The position numbers and the translations under genes are program-made. Shown here piece by piece: positions 22,562-36,009 of a stretch of 64,000 nt of DNA. The DNA lies in assembly GCA_025526935.1 (NCBI GenBank), contig JAHLKD010000004.1, positions 496,001 through 560,000 of the forward strand. The letters are read 5' to 3'. Every line of letters begins with the position of its first letter. Within the stretch, counting starts at the first letter, position 1. The notes beneath the pieces were generated by a model. That model was not told where the DNA came from and searched no databases. It was given only the letters and a program-made list of their open reading frames with translations. This DNA comes from Cladochytrium replicatum. Taxonomy: Eukaryota; Chytridiomycota; Chytridiomycetes; Cladochytriales; Cladochytriaceae.

Positions 22562-24976
22562 GAACAAGCTGGTCAAGGCGAACCCGCTGTCGAGACGCCT
22601 CCACAAGATATTAAATACTGTAGAGTGTTGAATTTATTGGTCAGATTCCGCTTTCTGATCGTTAATCATTAATCCAGTTGTTGGACTATCACGCAAGTGA
22701 ACCGGCGTTTCCTGGACGCTTACGGCATGCTTAACGAGGTAGGGAAGAGTACTTCCTTATTTTCATGCCTCCACAACGCTTGTTATTGTTCTTTTAGCAA
22801 CTTCGATTCGTTGAGGATGAAGCTAAGAGTATCGATACAAGCAAGCTTTGGGGACTTACAAGCAATATACGGATCCGCAAAGGAACGAACAGCAAATCTG
22901 CTTATTCAAACGAATGAAATCAAAGGCAAATTGTAACACTAGATTCTGATTCCTGCGCTCAAGCTCAGATTTTGATTTCTCTCCCAAATATTGTTGTTGA
23001 CAGTGCTCAAGCAACATCTCGGAAACTCATTGCAGAGGCGTTCTTAAACGTTTTTCCCTGTCTAAAAAGGAAGTTGCTGCGTTGGCGAGTCCCTCGGTTG
23101 GAGTAGAAAACGACTTCTTCGAGGCATTAAAACAGTTGCCACAAATCAAGGACGAGTGTAAAGCACTTCTTGTCACTGAGAACCAGACAGCAGGGTAATC
23201 AATTTTGGAATGAAACGAACTCTTCTTAGTCCATGTATTTCAGAATGGAAATCATGGAATCGCTCGCTGTATACCAAGAGTCTGCCTACGCGAAGCTCTT
23301 CCGGTGGGCACAACACGAATGTCGCTCTATTAATCGAGAAATACCGGACCTTACGCCCGCATTTACAGACGCCATGTCTGCCCTTCGCCAACGCCTTGTT
23401 CTCTTCCAGTCAGTGAAATCCAAGTGCAATCTTATTGAGCAAGCATTTATGCGTTCCCGAGGACATGCATTGATGAAATCGCTCATGTTCGCAGGCCAGC
23501 CCTGGTACGATTTTTTATCGATGCATTGACAGTCGGAGGGCCAGGTGGGATCCCGCGACCCACTGAGATTGACGCACACATGATCCGATCCGCTACGTTG
23601 GAGATATGCTTGCATGGCTACATGAAGCAGCGGTGAATGAGCGGGAGCTACTGGAGGGTCTTTTCAACCTCAGTATTTAGCTTCTCTATAAACATGACGA
23701 ACAACGACAAAACATGGACCAGACGGCAAGCGCAAGGTTGAGAGCACAGCGATCCAAGGTGCTCTTGTAGATGATTCGGTGCTCGGAGAGGTTACGGCTT
23801 CGGAGCATTGATCTAAAGGGTAACTTTGCGTAGACTGGGCGAGTTGGCAAACAGCACATTCCGAGATGTACTAGTGGCTCAGGGCTAGCACTTCCTTCGC
23901 CAAATTCAGGTTGGCAATCCATTCGAATGTCATATAATCGAGTCTGATACACTCGTAGGCACTACCCCAAGATCTTCAGCCGCCACATGTTTTGAAAGAA
24001 GCTGCTTCCCAAATGGTAAGTTTGGGACACCCGTGCAGAGATTAAAGTTTTGATATGTCCGGAGAGAGATTTTATCGACATACTCGGCTGGTCTAACCTC
24101 AGATTCGGATGACGACGGCTTCATCGAAATTCTACGTGCATTGGTCGAACCACTTGTGCGAATGTGTATGACCAATGCCACAACTTTGGGAACTGTACTT
24201 GACTAAGCCATACTTTTGGTCAACTGCTTGTACTATTTACATGTGAGTTGTTGAAGTTGGTTATCGCGGTTTAAAGTGATCTTGGCAAATAACTTCAGCG
24301 AGTACTGCGAGTGTACCCTTCTGCCATTGGATTGGTTGACGCGTTGGAGGCACAAGTAGAAGGGCAGATCGAAATCTTGATAGTTAATCAGGTAACGAGA
24401 GCATGACGAGGTGGAAACGCTTGAATAACAACTATGCGGAATAATAACTGTGCGGAGTACCAAGCTCTGCTGAAGCAATCCGGACTTTCTTTCGGGATAG
24501 AAACATTGGAGGGAACTAGGGAAGAGGTAAAGAGCACCAGCTAGCGATTTAATATGCAAAATACACTACCTGGGATGCGTCACACATGAAGGATGCCCTG
24601 TCTCTTCTTCCTAACATGGACTCCCACTCCCTAACAGATGCATTTGCAAAGTTCGACCTGTTCCTTTGTTCAGCGCACTTAGATTTAGCTACATCTTTGT
24701 CACGGCTCATTGATTCAAACGCTGGATCATCGACGATCAGTACCTCCTGCGATCCGGCAACGCGCTGCCACAGAACCTAGCCTTGGACCTGGAAAGAGCC
24801 GGTGCACAGCGTCAGGTCGCTAGTCACGGCTTGCGAATGTTTGTGGAAGCATATAGACGACTATATGAAGTAGTGCTGGACCCCTGCCAATGAGTATGAA
24901 TGGCCCGCGAGCATTGTTGTGAGAAGTGTGGGGGATGTTGAAACGCTTTTGGCTGTGGAGGAGGACCTGTGAACTC
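22562..24976 (+). pseudogene. COG6: Decayed COG6 (Golgi tethering subunit)
   Basis: Pieces of conserved oligomeric Golgi complex subunit 6 appear in the right order but in changing frames: NPLSRRLHKIL (22580), NRRFLDAYGML (22700), QLRFVEDEAKS (22799), LQAIYGSAKERTANLL (22857), KKEVAALASP (23070), EIMESLAVYQESAYAKLFRW (23250), IDALTVGGPGGIPRP (23518), [12 protein letters not shown] (23600), a stretch to 24205, a C-terminal block 24580-24780, and LYEVVLDP (24850). Around 40 expected residues are missing between the first two pieces, and several frameshifts and stops cannot be removed by introns. COG6 normally acts in lobe B of the retrograde intra-Golgi tether. Possible start ATGs lie near 22530, about 40 bp from PHF5A on the opposite strand. 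Confidence 0.85.
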
Positions 24977-25069
24977 TTTCGGGATTCGAAATATATGTTC
25001 ACAACTTCAGTATGCTCCAGGATTTATTCACACTTGGCACGTAATAGAAAATACAATACGTCTCCCCAC

Positions 25070-25756
25070 CTATCGATCGGCCGACTTTCCAGCCTTGAGC
25101 GAATCCAACAGTGCTTCCAACTTTGAATTTTCCAACCGAAACTCCTCCAAGCGAGCTTCAATTTTGTCCCGCTCAAATGAAAGTCTGTCAATCCTCCTGT
25201 TGAGCTCGTCAGCTTCCTCTCTGGCACGCTTCTGCTGCTCGTCCATCGCAGCGCACTCATTCACTTGTGCAGCATACTGAGCCTCCAAATCTTTCGTGAT
25301 CCCGACCAAGCGCTCCAACTCGGCTCGAACAGCCGCGGTGCGGTCAGTGCAAGTAGCAATCTGGGACGAAAAGCGCTGGAACTTTTGTAGAGGAAGGTCC
25401 CGGTATAGTGGACCTGAAGTGGGCGGTGCATTAGAAGACGGAGCTGCCGCCGCCTTCCCATCCCCAGGTCCGTCAGCAGGTGGTGGAGGAAGGGGCGAAA
25501 CACTTTTTGGTGGAGGCGGAGTGCGCATTGAGCGCGCAACTCCGATGGTTCCTCTAGATCCAACGTTGGCGCGACCAGAAGTTGGCACAAATGCAGCCTC
25601 GGTCGTCCGAAGACGGCTGCCCGGTGTTCCTGGCTTGCTAGACGAGGCGGTCAAAGGATTGTGAAGGTTGAGCACGTTGTTTGAAGCAGTGGCCGATTTG
25701 TTTGCATCGCCGTCGCGTGTGTTTGGTTGGTTTTGAGATAGTTGGATCCGGTCCAT
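25070..25756 (-). CDS. Coiled-coil protein
   Basis: A single 228-codon frame from an ATG at 25756. The first 120 residues are Ser/Thr/Pro/Ala-rich with a run of four prolines twice, and look disordered. Residues of about 125-222 form a continuous predicted coiled coil with heptad leucines, arginines and glutamates (for example AELERLVGITKDLEAQYAAQ). The architecture recalls the nucleoporin Nsp1/Nup62 C-terminal coil or a small microtubule-associated protein; I cannot decide between them. It is head to head with the kinesin-7 gene, sharing a 371 bp promoter region. Confidence 0.7.
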   Translation of the reverse strand: MDRIQLSQNQPNTRDGDANKSATASNNVLNLHNPLTASSSKPGTPGSRLRTTEAAFVPTSGRANVGSRGTIGVARSMRTPPPPKSVSPLPPPPADGPGDGKAAAAPSSNAPPTSGPLYRDLPLQKFQRFSSQIATCTDRTAAVRAELERLVGITKDLEAQYAAQVNECAAMDEQQKRAREEADELNRRIDRLSFERDKIEARLEEFRLENSKLEALLDSLKAGKSADR

Positions 25757-26127
25757 GGTTATGATCCGTCACTTTGGTGATCGGAAGTTGGCGCCATAAA
25801 TGGTAAGACCGAGTTCTGCACCTTCACCCAGATGGTTATCAGGGACTAATGTAGAAACTTGGACCCATTTAACTAGAAACTTGAACCCACTTATGGTGGA
25901 AACTTGGACCAACGACGATTGGAAAGTTACTATGAGTATAACCATAAATGAAAGTTGTTTGGTCAAACTGAAAGTTGATAGATGCTTCAAAACCCTTCCA
26001 TATGACCAGTGGATTCGTTTTATAGAAAATAAGAGATGTCTCACAGATGATGTATAGATGAGTTTTCAACAGGGTAACAAAATAGGTTCCAAAACTAATT
26101 TAACCATATCTGGCATTTACGTTCACC
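25757..26127. promoter_or_regulatory. Shared divergent promoter with triple 16-mer
   Basis: The 371 bp between two head-to-head genes holds three near-identical direct units of about 16 bp at 25851, 25873 and 25896, each built on AGAAACTTGGACCC or a close variant. Spacing is 22-23 bp, about two helical turns. Between units two and three lies CCACTTATGGTGG, an inverted repeat. Transcription-factor sites are a reasonable inference. Confidence 0.45.
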
Positions 26128-29100
26128 ATGTTGCGCTCGTCCATTTCGAGCGACGGAGGCGCTGACCCAACTACCATCCAGGTGGCAGTTAGAGCAAGGC
26201 CGCTTAATTCGCGGGAGCAGTTTTCGAGCCAGTTTTCCGCGTGGAAAATCAACAACAACACCATTTTCCTCACCAGCCCAGACGGGAAGACGGTTCCCGG
26301 CACCAGCCCTTTTGTTTTCGGTAATTGCCATGGAAACAGACATGAAGGAAACACTGTAGCCATAAAATTATAATACAGATCGCATTTTCGGACCCGACGC
26401 AAAGTCAGTTGACATCTTCCAAGATGTTGCGAGCAACATTGTACACGGATGCATCGACGGAATCAACGGTAGAGCCTTACAAAGATGATATAGACCGTGT
26501 AAATGTCACTCAATTTTCAACAGGAACTATCTTTGCATACGGCCAAACGAGTTCTGGTAAAACGTACACGATGCAGGGAAACAATGAGAATCCTGGAATT
26601 ATTCCGCTGTCTATGTACAGAGTGTTTCAGAAAATTAGAGAGGTTTGATCTCTTCGTTCAGTGCGATGTTGCAAGCACTGAATAGCACCGTCGTCTTTTA
26701 CCAGACACACAATCGTCAGTTCTTGTTGCGAGTGAGCTACGTGGAAATATACAACGAGATCATTCGAGATCTGCTCGCCCCGGAGAACGACAATCTTAAG
26801 ATTAGAGAGGATGTCACGGTAGAACGATTATTTTGGCTTATGGACTGCGAGAGTGACTCTTGTGCCGACATTGTAGAAAGGAGTTTATCTCGAAGCGAGG
26901 GAAGAGATAGTGACGTCTCTTAAGGATATTGACGAGATCATGTCGAAAGGAGACAGTATGTTTCAATTGTCTGATTTGTTCCTTTACTCACGACAGTTAA
27001 GGGAACCGTCACGTTGGGGAGACAAATATGAATGAACGAAGTAGCCGTTCTCACACTATATTCCAAATGGTACGCCCTTGAACTATTTGCTCAGAAATCG
27101 TTAATCTTAATCAATTTTACAGATAATTGAGAGCCATCTGAGAACAGATAGTGACGAAGAGTCAAAACCTGTGAAGATCTCCAAACTGGTTCTTGAAATT
27201 CGCCACCAGTTTATCCATAATTTTAACGACAATACCTTTTCAGAACTTGGTTGATCTTGCTGGATCAGAAAGGGCTGGACATACCGGAGCAGAGGGCATT
27301 CGATTGAAGGAAGGAGGCCATATCAACAAAAGCCTGTTGACACTTGCAACAGTAATTGGAAAGCTCTCAGAGGGTGGCGACAAGTACGAAAGCTTGGAAC
27401 AGGCCTCTTATTGGAACTTATATGTGGCAGAATTCATATACCATACAGAGATTCGAAATTGACAAGGATCTTACAACCATCATTGGGAGGAAATGCAAGA
27501 ACAGCAATTATTTGCAATATTACAACTGCGAGCTCATTTGTTGAAGAGACATTGGGTACACTCAAGTTTGCCAGTCGTGCGAAAACAATCCATAATCGCC
27601 CAGAAGTCAATGAGGTAGATCGAACTCATTTCTTTGATCCATTACTTAAGTTCAAAGCAGGTTATATCAGCTGATGTATTACTAAAACGATACAGGAAAC
27701 AAATTGAAGAACTGCAGCGACAGGTGTGGTTTCTATTGTTGGTTTTTTCAAAACATATCAACTGACTAACTACATGAATAGCTTAAGGCACAAGAGCGTA
27801 AAGAACAGATCAGTGACTTAGAATCTCCAACTATTTTGGTGATGGTTTTCAAATAGAATAGCTCTATCTCTAATATTTATCTTAAGGCGGATCCTGCAGT
27901 ATATGCAAAGCTAGCAGAGACACTTGATGACAAAGTAGGAGTCTTATGAAAGATTCATATATCTCATCAATTTGACATTAATGCTAGAATCAGCTTCAAG
28001 AACGTCTGGAGAAGCTTCAAAAGCTAATTTTGAGCTCAAATCAGAATCATGATGATAGTAGCCCCAGAAAGGTAATATTGCAATTTTCATTGTTCACAAT
28101 ATTTCTGACATAATAAAGAAGAGAGTCCGTGTTATGCGACGCCAAACCTGGTTCCCTGGTGTTTCTAAACTACTCAATGTTCAACAGGAGACTTTGTCTA
28201 GGTATGGGTCTTCAATGGTCAAGCGCAAACGCAATGAGGTACTGCATAAACATATGTGTTCCACAAGTTTGGGTTAATTGCAGTGTAGACTGGTGATTCA
28301 CAGAGTACACCACAGAGTGACGTGCTTGCTCCAGAGGTTTGAAGTGTTATAATTATTCTTTTATATTTCTGACGATATATGTGTTCAAAGATATCAAAAA
28401 TTCAAGTGCAGGCAGTCACAGAGAGCCTTAACCTTACCAATCAAAATTTACTTGAAAATCTTCAAAAACTATGTGATGGTGTTCTCTCTGAAGAGGAAGT
28501 TCCTGATGCTCTGAAGGTAAGCTACTACTCCTGATATACTTCTTGCTGATAGTGGATCTTTCAGGTGATGAATGAATATATCAGTAACTTGAAAACCCAA
28601 GTACGGGAATCTCAACATGGTCTCAAAGAAGTTTTGGCTCGTGAAGAAGCAAATACTCTTTTCTTGCAAGATGAAATTACTGCTATTGAGTTCTTATACG
28701 AAAGACAAAATACGCAGGTAATTATATGATGATATTTATATATACCTCTAAAAAAGTACCCAAGGCACAAAGCTACTCAACAATGGAGTCCAAGATGGCA
28801 GAAGGAGGTTTGTATGTACTTTTCTTGTTATTCTTTGCTCAATTTCTTGGTGTCAAAAATGTCCTCTGATTCCTCAGAAGCAAAAGTATATTCAGAAGAT
28901 TTAATTGTAAGTGACAGTATGTTCAATTTACTTTTACAATCTTAAAATAAGCTTTAAGATACAACTTAAGGACAAAATATACCAGATGGAGTTAGAATAC
29001 TCCTCACTCCAGGCAAGTAATTTCTGACTTTGAGCGATAACTTTGTAATCAAATATCTCAGAGTTTACATTCTTTTGAGCTAACAGAAGCCCACAATCAG

Positions 29101-32100
29101 CTTGCAGAACTCCAGGTAAATCAGTTTGATAATCAGTGCTGTCTCTATTGAAAGCTACTTTGAAGGAGCAATACGAAGAGCTTCAAATGCAAGAGAAAAG
29201 CAAAGAGAAGGAAATGCACGTGAGTGAATTAAATAGGGTATTGCCATTGAAAATCATTAACTGTCCTGTGACCAGCAAATTTATGAGAAACAGTTGTGTG
29301 ATATAGAAAAATCCCATATAGCAACACAAGTATGTTTCTTTGCATTTTAACTTCCATTACTCACATTAAACAGGAATCGTTGCTTGCTCAAGTTGACCAA
29401 ATGCAAAAGCGACGTGAAGCTGTTGAGGTAAATTACTGAAAGCCTGGAGCGAAATGTTAGACTTACACCATCTTGTAGTTGCAGCATGACTCTCAACTTC
29501 GAGAATTGAATGAAAAGCTGGAGCTAGCAGGAGAGCATGAGTTCCAATTGAAGAAAACTATTCAAGAAATGGAACCAAAAGTTGTAGAGATGGGAACCTT
29601 TAAAACAAATCTGGTATGTAGTGTTATATGGATTAAATAGCAATATTCAAATTATAACGCATTGAAAGGAGGAGAGGGAAATTTTGAGCATTGAGAGAGA
29701 CAAGCTGAAGAAAGAGTGTGATGACTTAAAGGAATCACTGTCTCAAACAATAGAGCAGTCAAGAGAATATCAACTTGCAGCAGAGAAAGCAAAAGTAAAA
29801 GAGTACTTTTCCTTTTAATCACTATAATATTAATCCTAACGTACAAGAATGAGTGTGATTCTTTAGTTACAGATCTGCAAGTTATGCATAAAGAAGTTGT
29901 GGTAGGTCATTCTTGATAAGAGTATTTTTGTAGTTTAAAATTTCTTTTCGAAGGATAATCTGGAGAAAGAGAAAACTGAACTTCAAAAAAGAGTGGAGGC
30001 TCTACAAGTAAGCTGCATTCAATTGATTATTGGCTGATCATAATATTTGAATAAGACTGAAATAGCTGAGAGAATACAGAGTTCAGAACAGCTAATGAAT
30101 GAAAAAGAATCTTTCTCGGCTTTACTCAATTCAGAAAGAGAGAAACTGGAAGAATCAATTGAAGAAAATGTAGGTTTTTCCTGCTCAAATATTGCCGTTT
30201 TAACTCACCTAAAACCAGGTTGAGGCTGAAACAAAGCAGAGGGTCCTGAACAATCAGTATGACTCAGCTAATAAAATGATTGAATCAATGAAGGTTGGAG
30301 ACTATGTTTTCTATGATGTTAATAAATGCTAAAAGTCTTAGTAGGAAAATATCAAAAGTTTAAGTGAGACTATACAGCACCTAGAAGCAACAAAAGATTT
30401 TCTTGAAGATGAGAAACTAACTCTGGCGAATCAGCTGAATGAAGCAACCATCCAACTTTATAACCTAGAGGTACTCAACCTCAACTGACCAGTTGCATCA
30501 ACTTATTGATCCTCATATCAATAGACTGAGCTTTTAGCAATGAAAAGTTTATTCAGTTCAACCGAACATGAGTTGAGTGTGTTGCAGAGCAAACAAAGTG
30601 AAGTACACATTATGATGCAAACTCTATGTGCGACTCTGAAATCGTCACAAGAGGCTGTTTCAGTCACAAGTTCTGGATTTGAAACAGTTGCATCTAATCA
30701 TGATGATTTTTATCAACCAATTCTTCATGCACATGATGTTGAGTTAGATTTAAAGTGTTTGATTAGTGAGCTAGAATCAGGATTCAAAATAGTGAGACAA
30801 GAAAATGAAGCATCAAAGAACACTCTTAGTATTCTTCAAGGCAAATATGATCAGATGAATGCCTTGATGAGTGTTACCAAAGAAGAATATGAAAAGGAGA
30901 AAGGAGATTGGGCAACAATGAGAGATTCTCTCAGTGCTGAAAGAGATGCTATTCATATTGCATTGACAAAGTCGATTCAATCAGTGAATGACCTGGAAAA
31001 GTCATACAGTTTAGCTTTCGAGGAAACATTTTCCCTTAAGGCTGCAATCAATGAGTTTGAGAGTGAAATTCAAAAACTGAAAGCTATGCTGGAAAGTTCC
31101 GAATCAGAAAATTATGAGATAAAACAAACTTTAGAGCAGCTTGAAAATGAGAACAAGATTCTTATTTCTAGTCAGTGTGAATTGGTAAACATGGGGATTT
31201 AGCTTAGTTTTGGTTCTGAAAATATGCACATTAGCAAAATCTGGTTAAAGATTATGACTGTCTTAAAACTCAAGTGCAGACACTGGTGGTCAGTTCATTC
31301 AGCCTTTGCTTCTGACACCCTCCAAACTAATAGTATGTCCAGACAGAGAAAGAAGAATTGAGAACAACTCTACAGGCAGCAGATAAATGTTTTGAGATGT
31401 CCCAAATAAAGATTGATGAGCTGGTATAAAATAGTCTAATGGTATACTTTCACTTTGCTTACGAGAAGTGTATCTACAATCAGGTGAAGTTTGAGACACT
31501 TTACAATGATGCTGAAGTAAGTTAAGAATTAATTTTATACATCTGATCTCAATTCTGCTCTTATATAGAATCAAGTAACCAAGTTAAAAGAAAGGATAGA
31601 ACTTGACAAAATTGATAAAGACTCTTTTCTGGTAAGAGTACAGGAACTGGTACGTCTCTGAACTATTATGAAGGTATAGTGATTAAATTTGATCAGGAGT
31701 CAGTGCATATATCATGCAATACAATAATGTCAGATTTAAAGGTATGGCTAACCTCATTATTACTTCAAATTGATTGATTTATCGATATGTATAACCAGGA
31801 TAAGCTCTATTTGGTAAACCAGAATAATGAGAACCTTAATGCACAATTGAATTTGTTTGAAACCAAGAAGGTTTGCTGTGCTGATATTAATAAATTTTTT
31901 CAAACTCGCACTGACAACAAATATAGGAAATAGAGTTAGAAGAGTTGAACTCTGAACTTAGAGATGCAAATAAAGTGCTCTCCGAGCTGCAGTCTGATTA
32001 TTCAGAATTACTCAGAAATTCAGATGACATGGTAATTTTATGTGGAAGGATTAAGTAGTTTTAATTGAGCTAATTTTTAGGAGGAAGAGCTTCATAAATT

Positions 32101-35100
32101 GCGGCAAGATTCCGCAAAAACAAACCAGTGTTTGACTGAGACAAAGGTATTGGAATACCACTTCATCATACATATTCTCACCTGAACGGTAGCAACATCT
32201 GGAATATTTAAAGATTGAAAACAAATCAACTGACCAACAATTGAAAGAAAAGGTAAACTATTTTTCATTTTTAACAGCTCTGCCTAAATTTAGTCAGTTG
32301 AAAGAAGTGCATTTGCTTGAACAAATAATCTCAGATCTAGAAAACACCATCAGTGGAAATCAAGTAATTATCTAAACTATTTTCTGAAGATTTCTAATCC
32401 GAATCAACTTCAAGCTCACAAAATGCTTTGAGAATGTGGAGAGTGAGATATTGCAAATAACAACTAGTTTAGAGAGAGAAAAGGAGCTTCTTGTCCAAAA
32501 AGGTTTGGAGATTGAAAATCTTCAGGTGAACATATATTGTATGATGCACACCAAGATTATTTATCACTTTTGTCTGGATCAGTCTCGAAACGCTGAACTT
32601 GAAGCCTTACTCCATAAAACCCAAGATTCAGTGATAAATCATCAAAGTGCTTTATCTGAAAAAGAAAAGGTTAATTAGCAATCAGAGATGGTATTTCATG
32701 CTTATATTTTGTTAGTCTTTCAATGCTCTTTATAAAGAAAAACATAATCTCGAGCAGACTCTCACAGTTCTGGAGACTGAAGTTAGCAAGTTGACACAGC
32801 GCGAGCAAGAGTTAGGAACTTGCCAAAGCTGTGTGCTAAAAGATTCTCAATTGAACAAAGCACAAGACTTAAACAAAGTTCAGAGTGAGCATATTGAGGA
32901 GATTAAAGCAAAACTTTTGTTGTATGAAAAGGTACCGCATACATGCATTTAAATACACTACTTTTATTAAGAGTTTTGCACACTAGGAAATGACTGACCA
33001 TCAGAATATTTATTCATCAGACAAACTGAAGGTAATGTCCTCTAACATAGGAAATGTAATGTATGAACTTGCTTGTTGCAGTGGAGTCAAACAACAATAG
33101 ACTATGAAAATAAACTTGTAAGCGTTCTGCTTCAAAAATAAAAATCAGAGTCTCAACTAATAATCATCAGGAGAAATATATTGAGCTTGAGTGTGCGAAG
33201 GAAACTCTCAAAGAAATGGTAACCTGAAAACCAATTACTCATCTTTAAATACAAATAGAGAATCTCTTGCAGCTACTCCTCAAGCAAGAAGAAGTTGGAG
33301 CTACAAAAGCTGAGCTAGATCAGCAAAGAGAAGATTACTGCTGTCAATTGGAAGAGGTAAGACTAGAAAAACTGTTTAACTTCAACATGCATTAAATGCT
33401 TGGTATGGCAGTTTGAGAAGAAATTAATTGCCGCTCTTTCTGACTTAAAAACTGCTGAGGTTTGTTAATATGATGGTCATGTATTGCTTTCTAATGTATC
33501 TTTCAACTTAATGATTAACTTAGGATGATAAAGTACAACTTGAAGTTATCAACATTGAACAGAAGACAACTATTTCTGATCTTGAGAATGCGCTTGTCCG
33601 ATTAAATGAGCGATTCACAGATTGTGAGAATCTCATGCAAAATACAAAGGAAAAATGCAATGCCACTGAAGCAAGCCTATCTCTTCTTGAGAATAACCAT
33701 GCTAAAACTCTCGATGAACTCCGCTTGGTATTTTAAAAATCTAAATATTATGTCAGTGCTAAAACCAGCTTAGGCACACACTGAGTACAATGATCTGGAA
33801 GAAAAAATAGAACTTGTGAGTTAACAGCATTTCCTTGAAATGAGTTGTTGACTTGCTATGTAGATGAAAGAAGAAGTTAAACAACTCAAGAGTGAAGTAG
33901 ACAGTTCTGTACAGGCAAATCAAGATGGTGCGGAACTTTTGAAAAGTATCAGTGCTGAGCTTGAAGGTTTTAAGGTAATTTGATTTGATCTCTATGTTTT
34001 TCGTAATGCCAAGTAAACATGAAATATCTAGAGCATAATAACAAATGAAGATAAAACTGATTGTCTCCAATTGATCAGATATATCAAAGTAGGTTTCTTA
34101 GTACCTTACTTCCAAATTCTAATGAGCAGCAGAATGCTTTTCACAAAGAGAGGAAAAATTACGAAGGCTTGGAGCAAGAACTTGTTTCACTGCGTGACCA
34201 CTGTGCAAAAGTTCTTGTGGAGAATACAAGCATATCTGATAAATTAGCATATTCTGAAATGGTGTGTTATCTATTGATTTAGTTAATTAACTAAGCTTTG
34301 TTCTCTAGCTTTTAGTTCACTCACAAATGGAGAGTAGCTCAGTAAGTCTGTTCAACTTTTGAGGGTTATGGCCTAATAAAATACATAGCTTCTGGTCAAA
34401 ATTGAAAGCTTGACTCATGGTGCAGAGATGTTGAAAATTGCAGAGCAGGTCAGCAGCTCGGACAACTTTTCTTAAAAACCTGATCTTTCGATTGATAGCA
34501 ACGGAGCTTTAATGAACTGGAAATGAAGCAGCAGCTTGATACATTAAATCAAAGATTAGCAGTTGTTGAGCAGCATAATAAGGATCTAATTTGTGAAAGC
34601 AGAGACTATACTTCTACTCTCTCTGCAAGGCAAAGGACAATAGACAAGCTCATTCGTGATAATCGCACAAATTTAGCAAATTATCAGAAAGGTATGGGTT
34701 GGACTTGAACAAAAAGGTCTGCTCACAAGATTGATTAATTCTAGAGCTTTCAAAGTCAAAAGAAATGGTTGATTCAATCGAAGCTGAAAAAGCCTCACTA
34801 AATAAACAATGCCTCCTTTTGGAACACCAAATTTTACAGCTGATGGACAAAATTAGGGTAATAAATGAAGCTGTATGTTGTTAATTTGCTTTATAACATA
34901 GTATTTAGGAGGATGAAGTGGCTATAAAGAATTCTAATCTTGCAGCTCATACTGAGGTATATTTCTCATTCTGAGAAAGACAGCATCCTTGTCTAAAGAT
35001 GTGTTAGAAACAGCATGAGACTTGTGAATCGCAGATAAGAGCCTTTGAACACCAGATCAAAACCCTTAAAGAGGTACATCCAACAAAGATAATCTTTCAT

Positions 35101-35883
35101 ATTGTTGAGGATTGTCTATAAGGGTCTTTTGATGCTTCAAAATGAGAGAGTTAGTTTACTGGACAAACTATCTGAGCTTCATGGTCACGTTGAGGCACTT
35201 ACCCAAGAAAACATAGACCTGAGACGTAAGATTCAGAAAAATGACGAGGTGATTGCTCATTCAGAAGAAACATAAAAGGCTGATCTAACATGTTTGTAGG
35301 AGAATTATACTCGAGCTGCGGAGTCATCACGCATAGTGAGTTATTTCTCACAAAAAATGTTCACAACTCATTGTTTTAGCAGCTCAGAGATACCACAAGT
35401 ACCATAAATGTATCTGTGCCAATTGTCCAAGATTTAAAGCAGGTACAAGAAGAGCTGATACAGACAAGGAAGCAGAAAGTGGCACTAGTATTGCAACATG
35501 AGAAAGGTATACTTTTGCCTTTGCTAGTCTTACACTCCAGCTTCAGAATATGACCCAAATTTCTTTTACATAGACAAAATGCTTTGGCAAGACAATATGA
35601 ACAACCAAGAAAATCAGATAACTGTTCTTAGGGATGAGCTTTCAGCAAAAGCTGTTGCTGATATAGTAACAGAGAAGGTAAACACACACTGCTCAAATAT
35701 GAATACTAGTTTACACAAACCTATTTATAGTCACCACTGCTCTCCAATAAGAGGGTGGATGCTAACCCCCCAACGTCAGTTGCACCAGACGTGTTGCCCC
35801 GCTTGCCACTTCAGAGAGGGATTCTGCGACCTCCCCCACCACTCGACGTTAAACTCCCACCACGCCGTGGACGAGGACATTAG
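26128..35883 (+). CDS. Kinesin-7 (CENP-E-like) motor protein
   Basis: An ATP-driven microtubule motor, motor domain first. ATG at 26128; the motor is encoded to about 27640. The P-loop is GQTSSGKT (26541-26564), switch I NERSSRSH (27031-27054) and switch II DLAGSE (27253-27270). The block [20 protein letters not shown] follows, and the order and wording fit kinesin-7 best. The rest is a very long coiled-coil stalk cut into several dozen exons, many of only 30-90 nt, with one large exon at 30540-31185. The final exon (from about 35754) gives a Pro/Arg-rich tail ending PPRRGRGH with a stop at 35881-35883. Motor exons join in frame throughout. Kinesin-7 motors act in chromosome congression in animals and in tip tracking in fungi. 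The stalk region is visibly AT-richer than its neighbours. Confidence 0.88.
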
Positions 35884-36009
35884 GCACAAAAGAAAGCGGT
35901 GCGATGCTATCCGCGGTTTTGTGTTAGGCGCTGAACCATACAATATATTTTACATCTTTGCTTATTATGTTAGATGCACAGACAGAAAGTTCAATAAGAA
36001 CTGGTGTAT

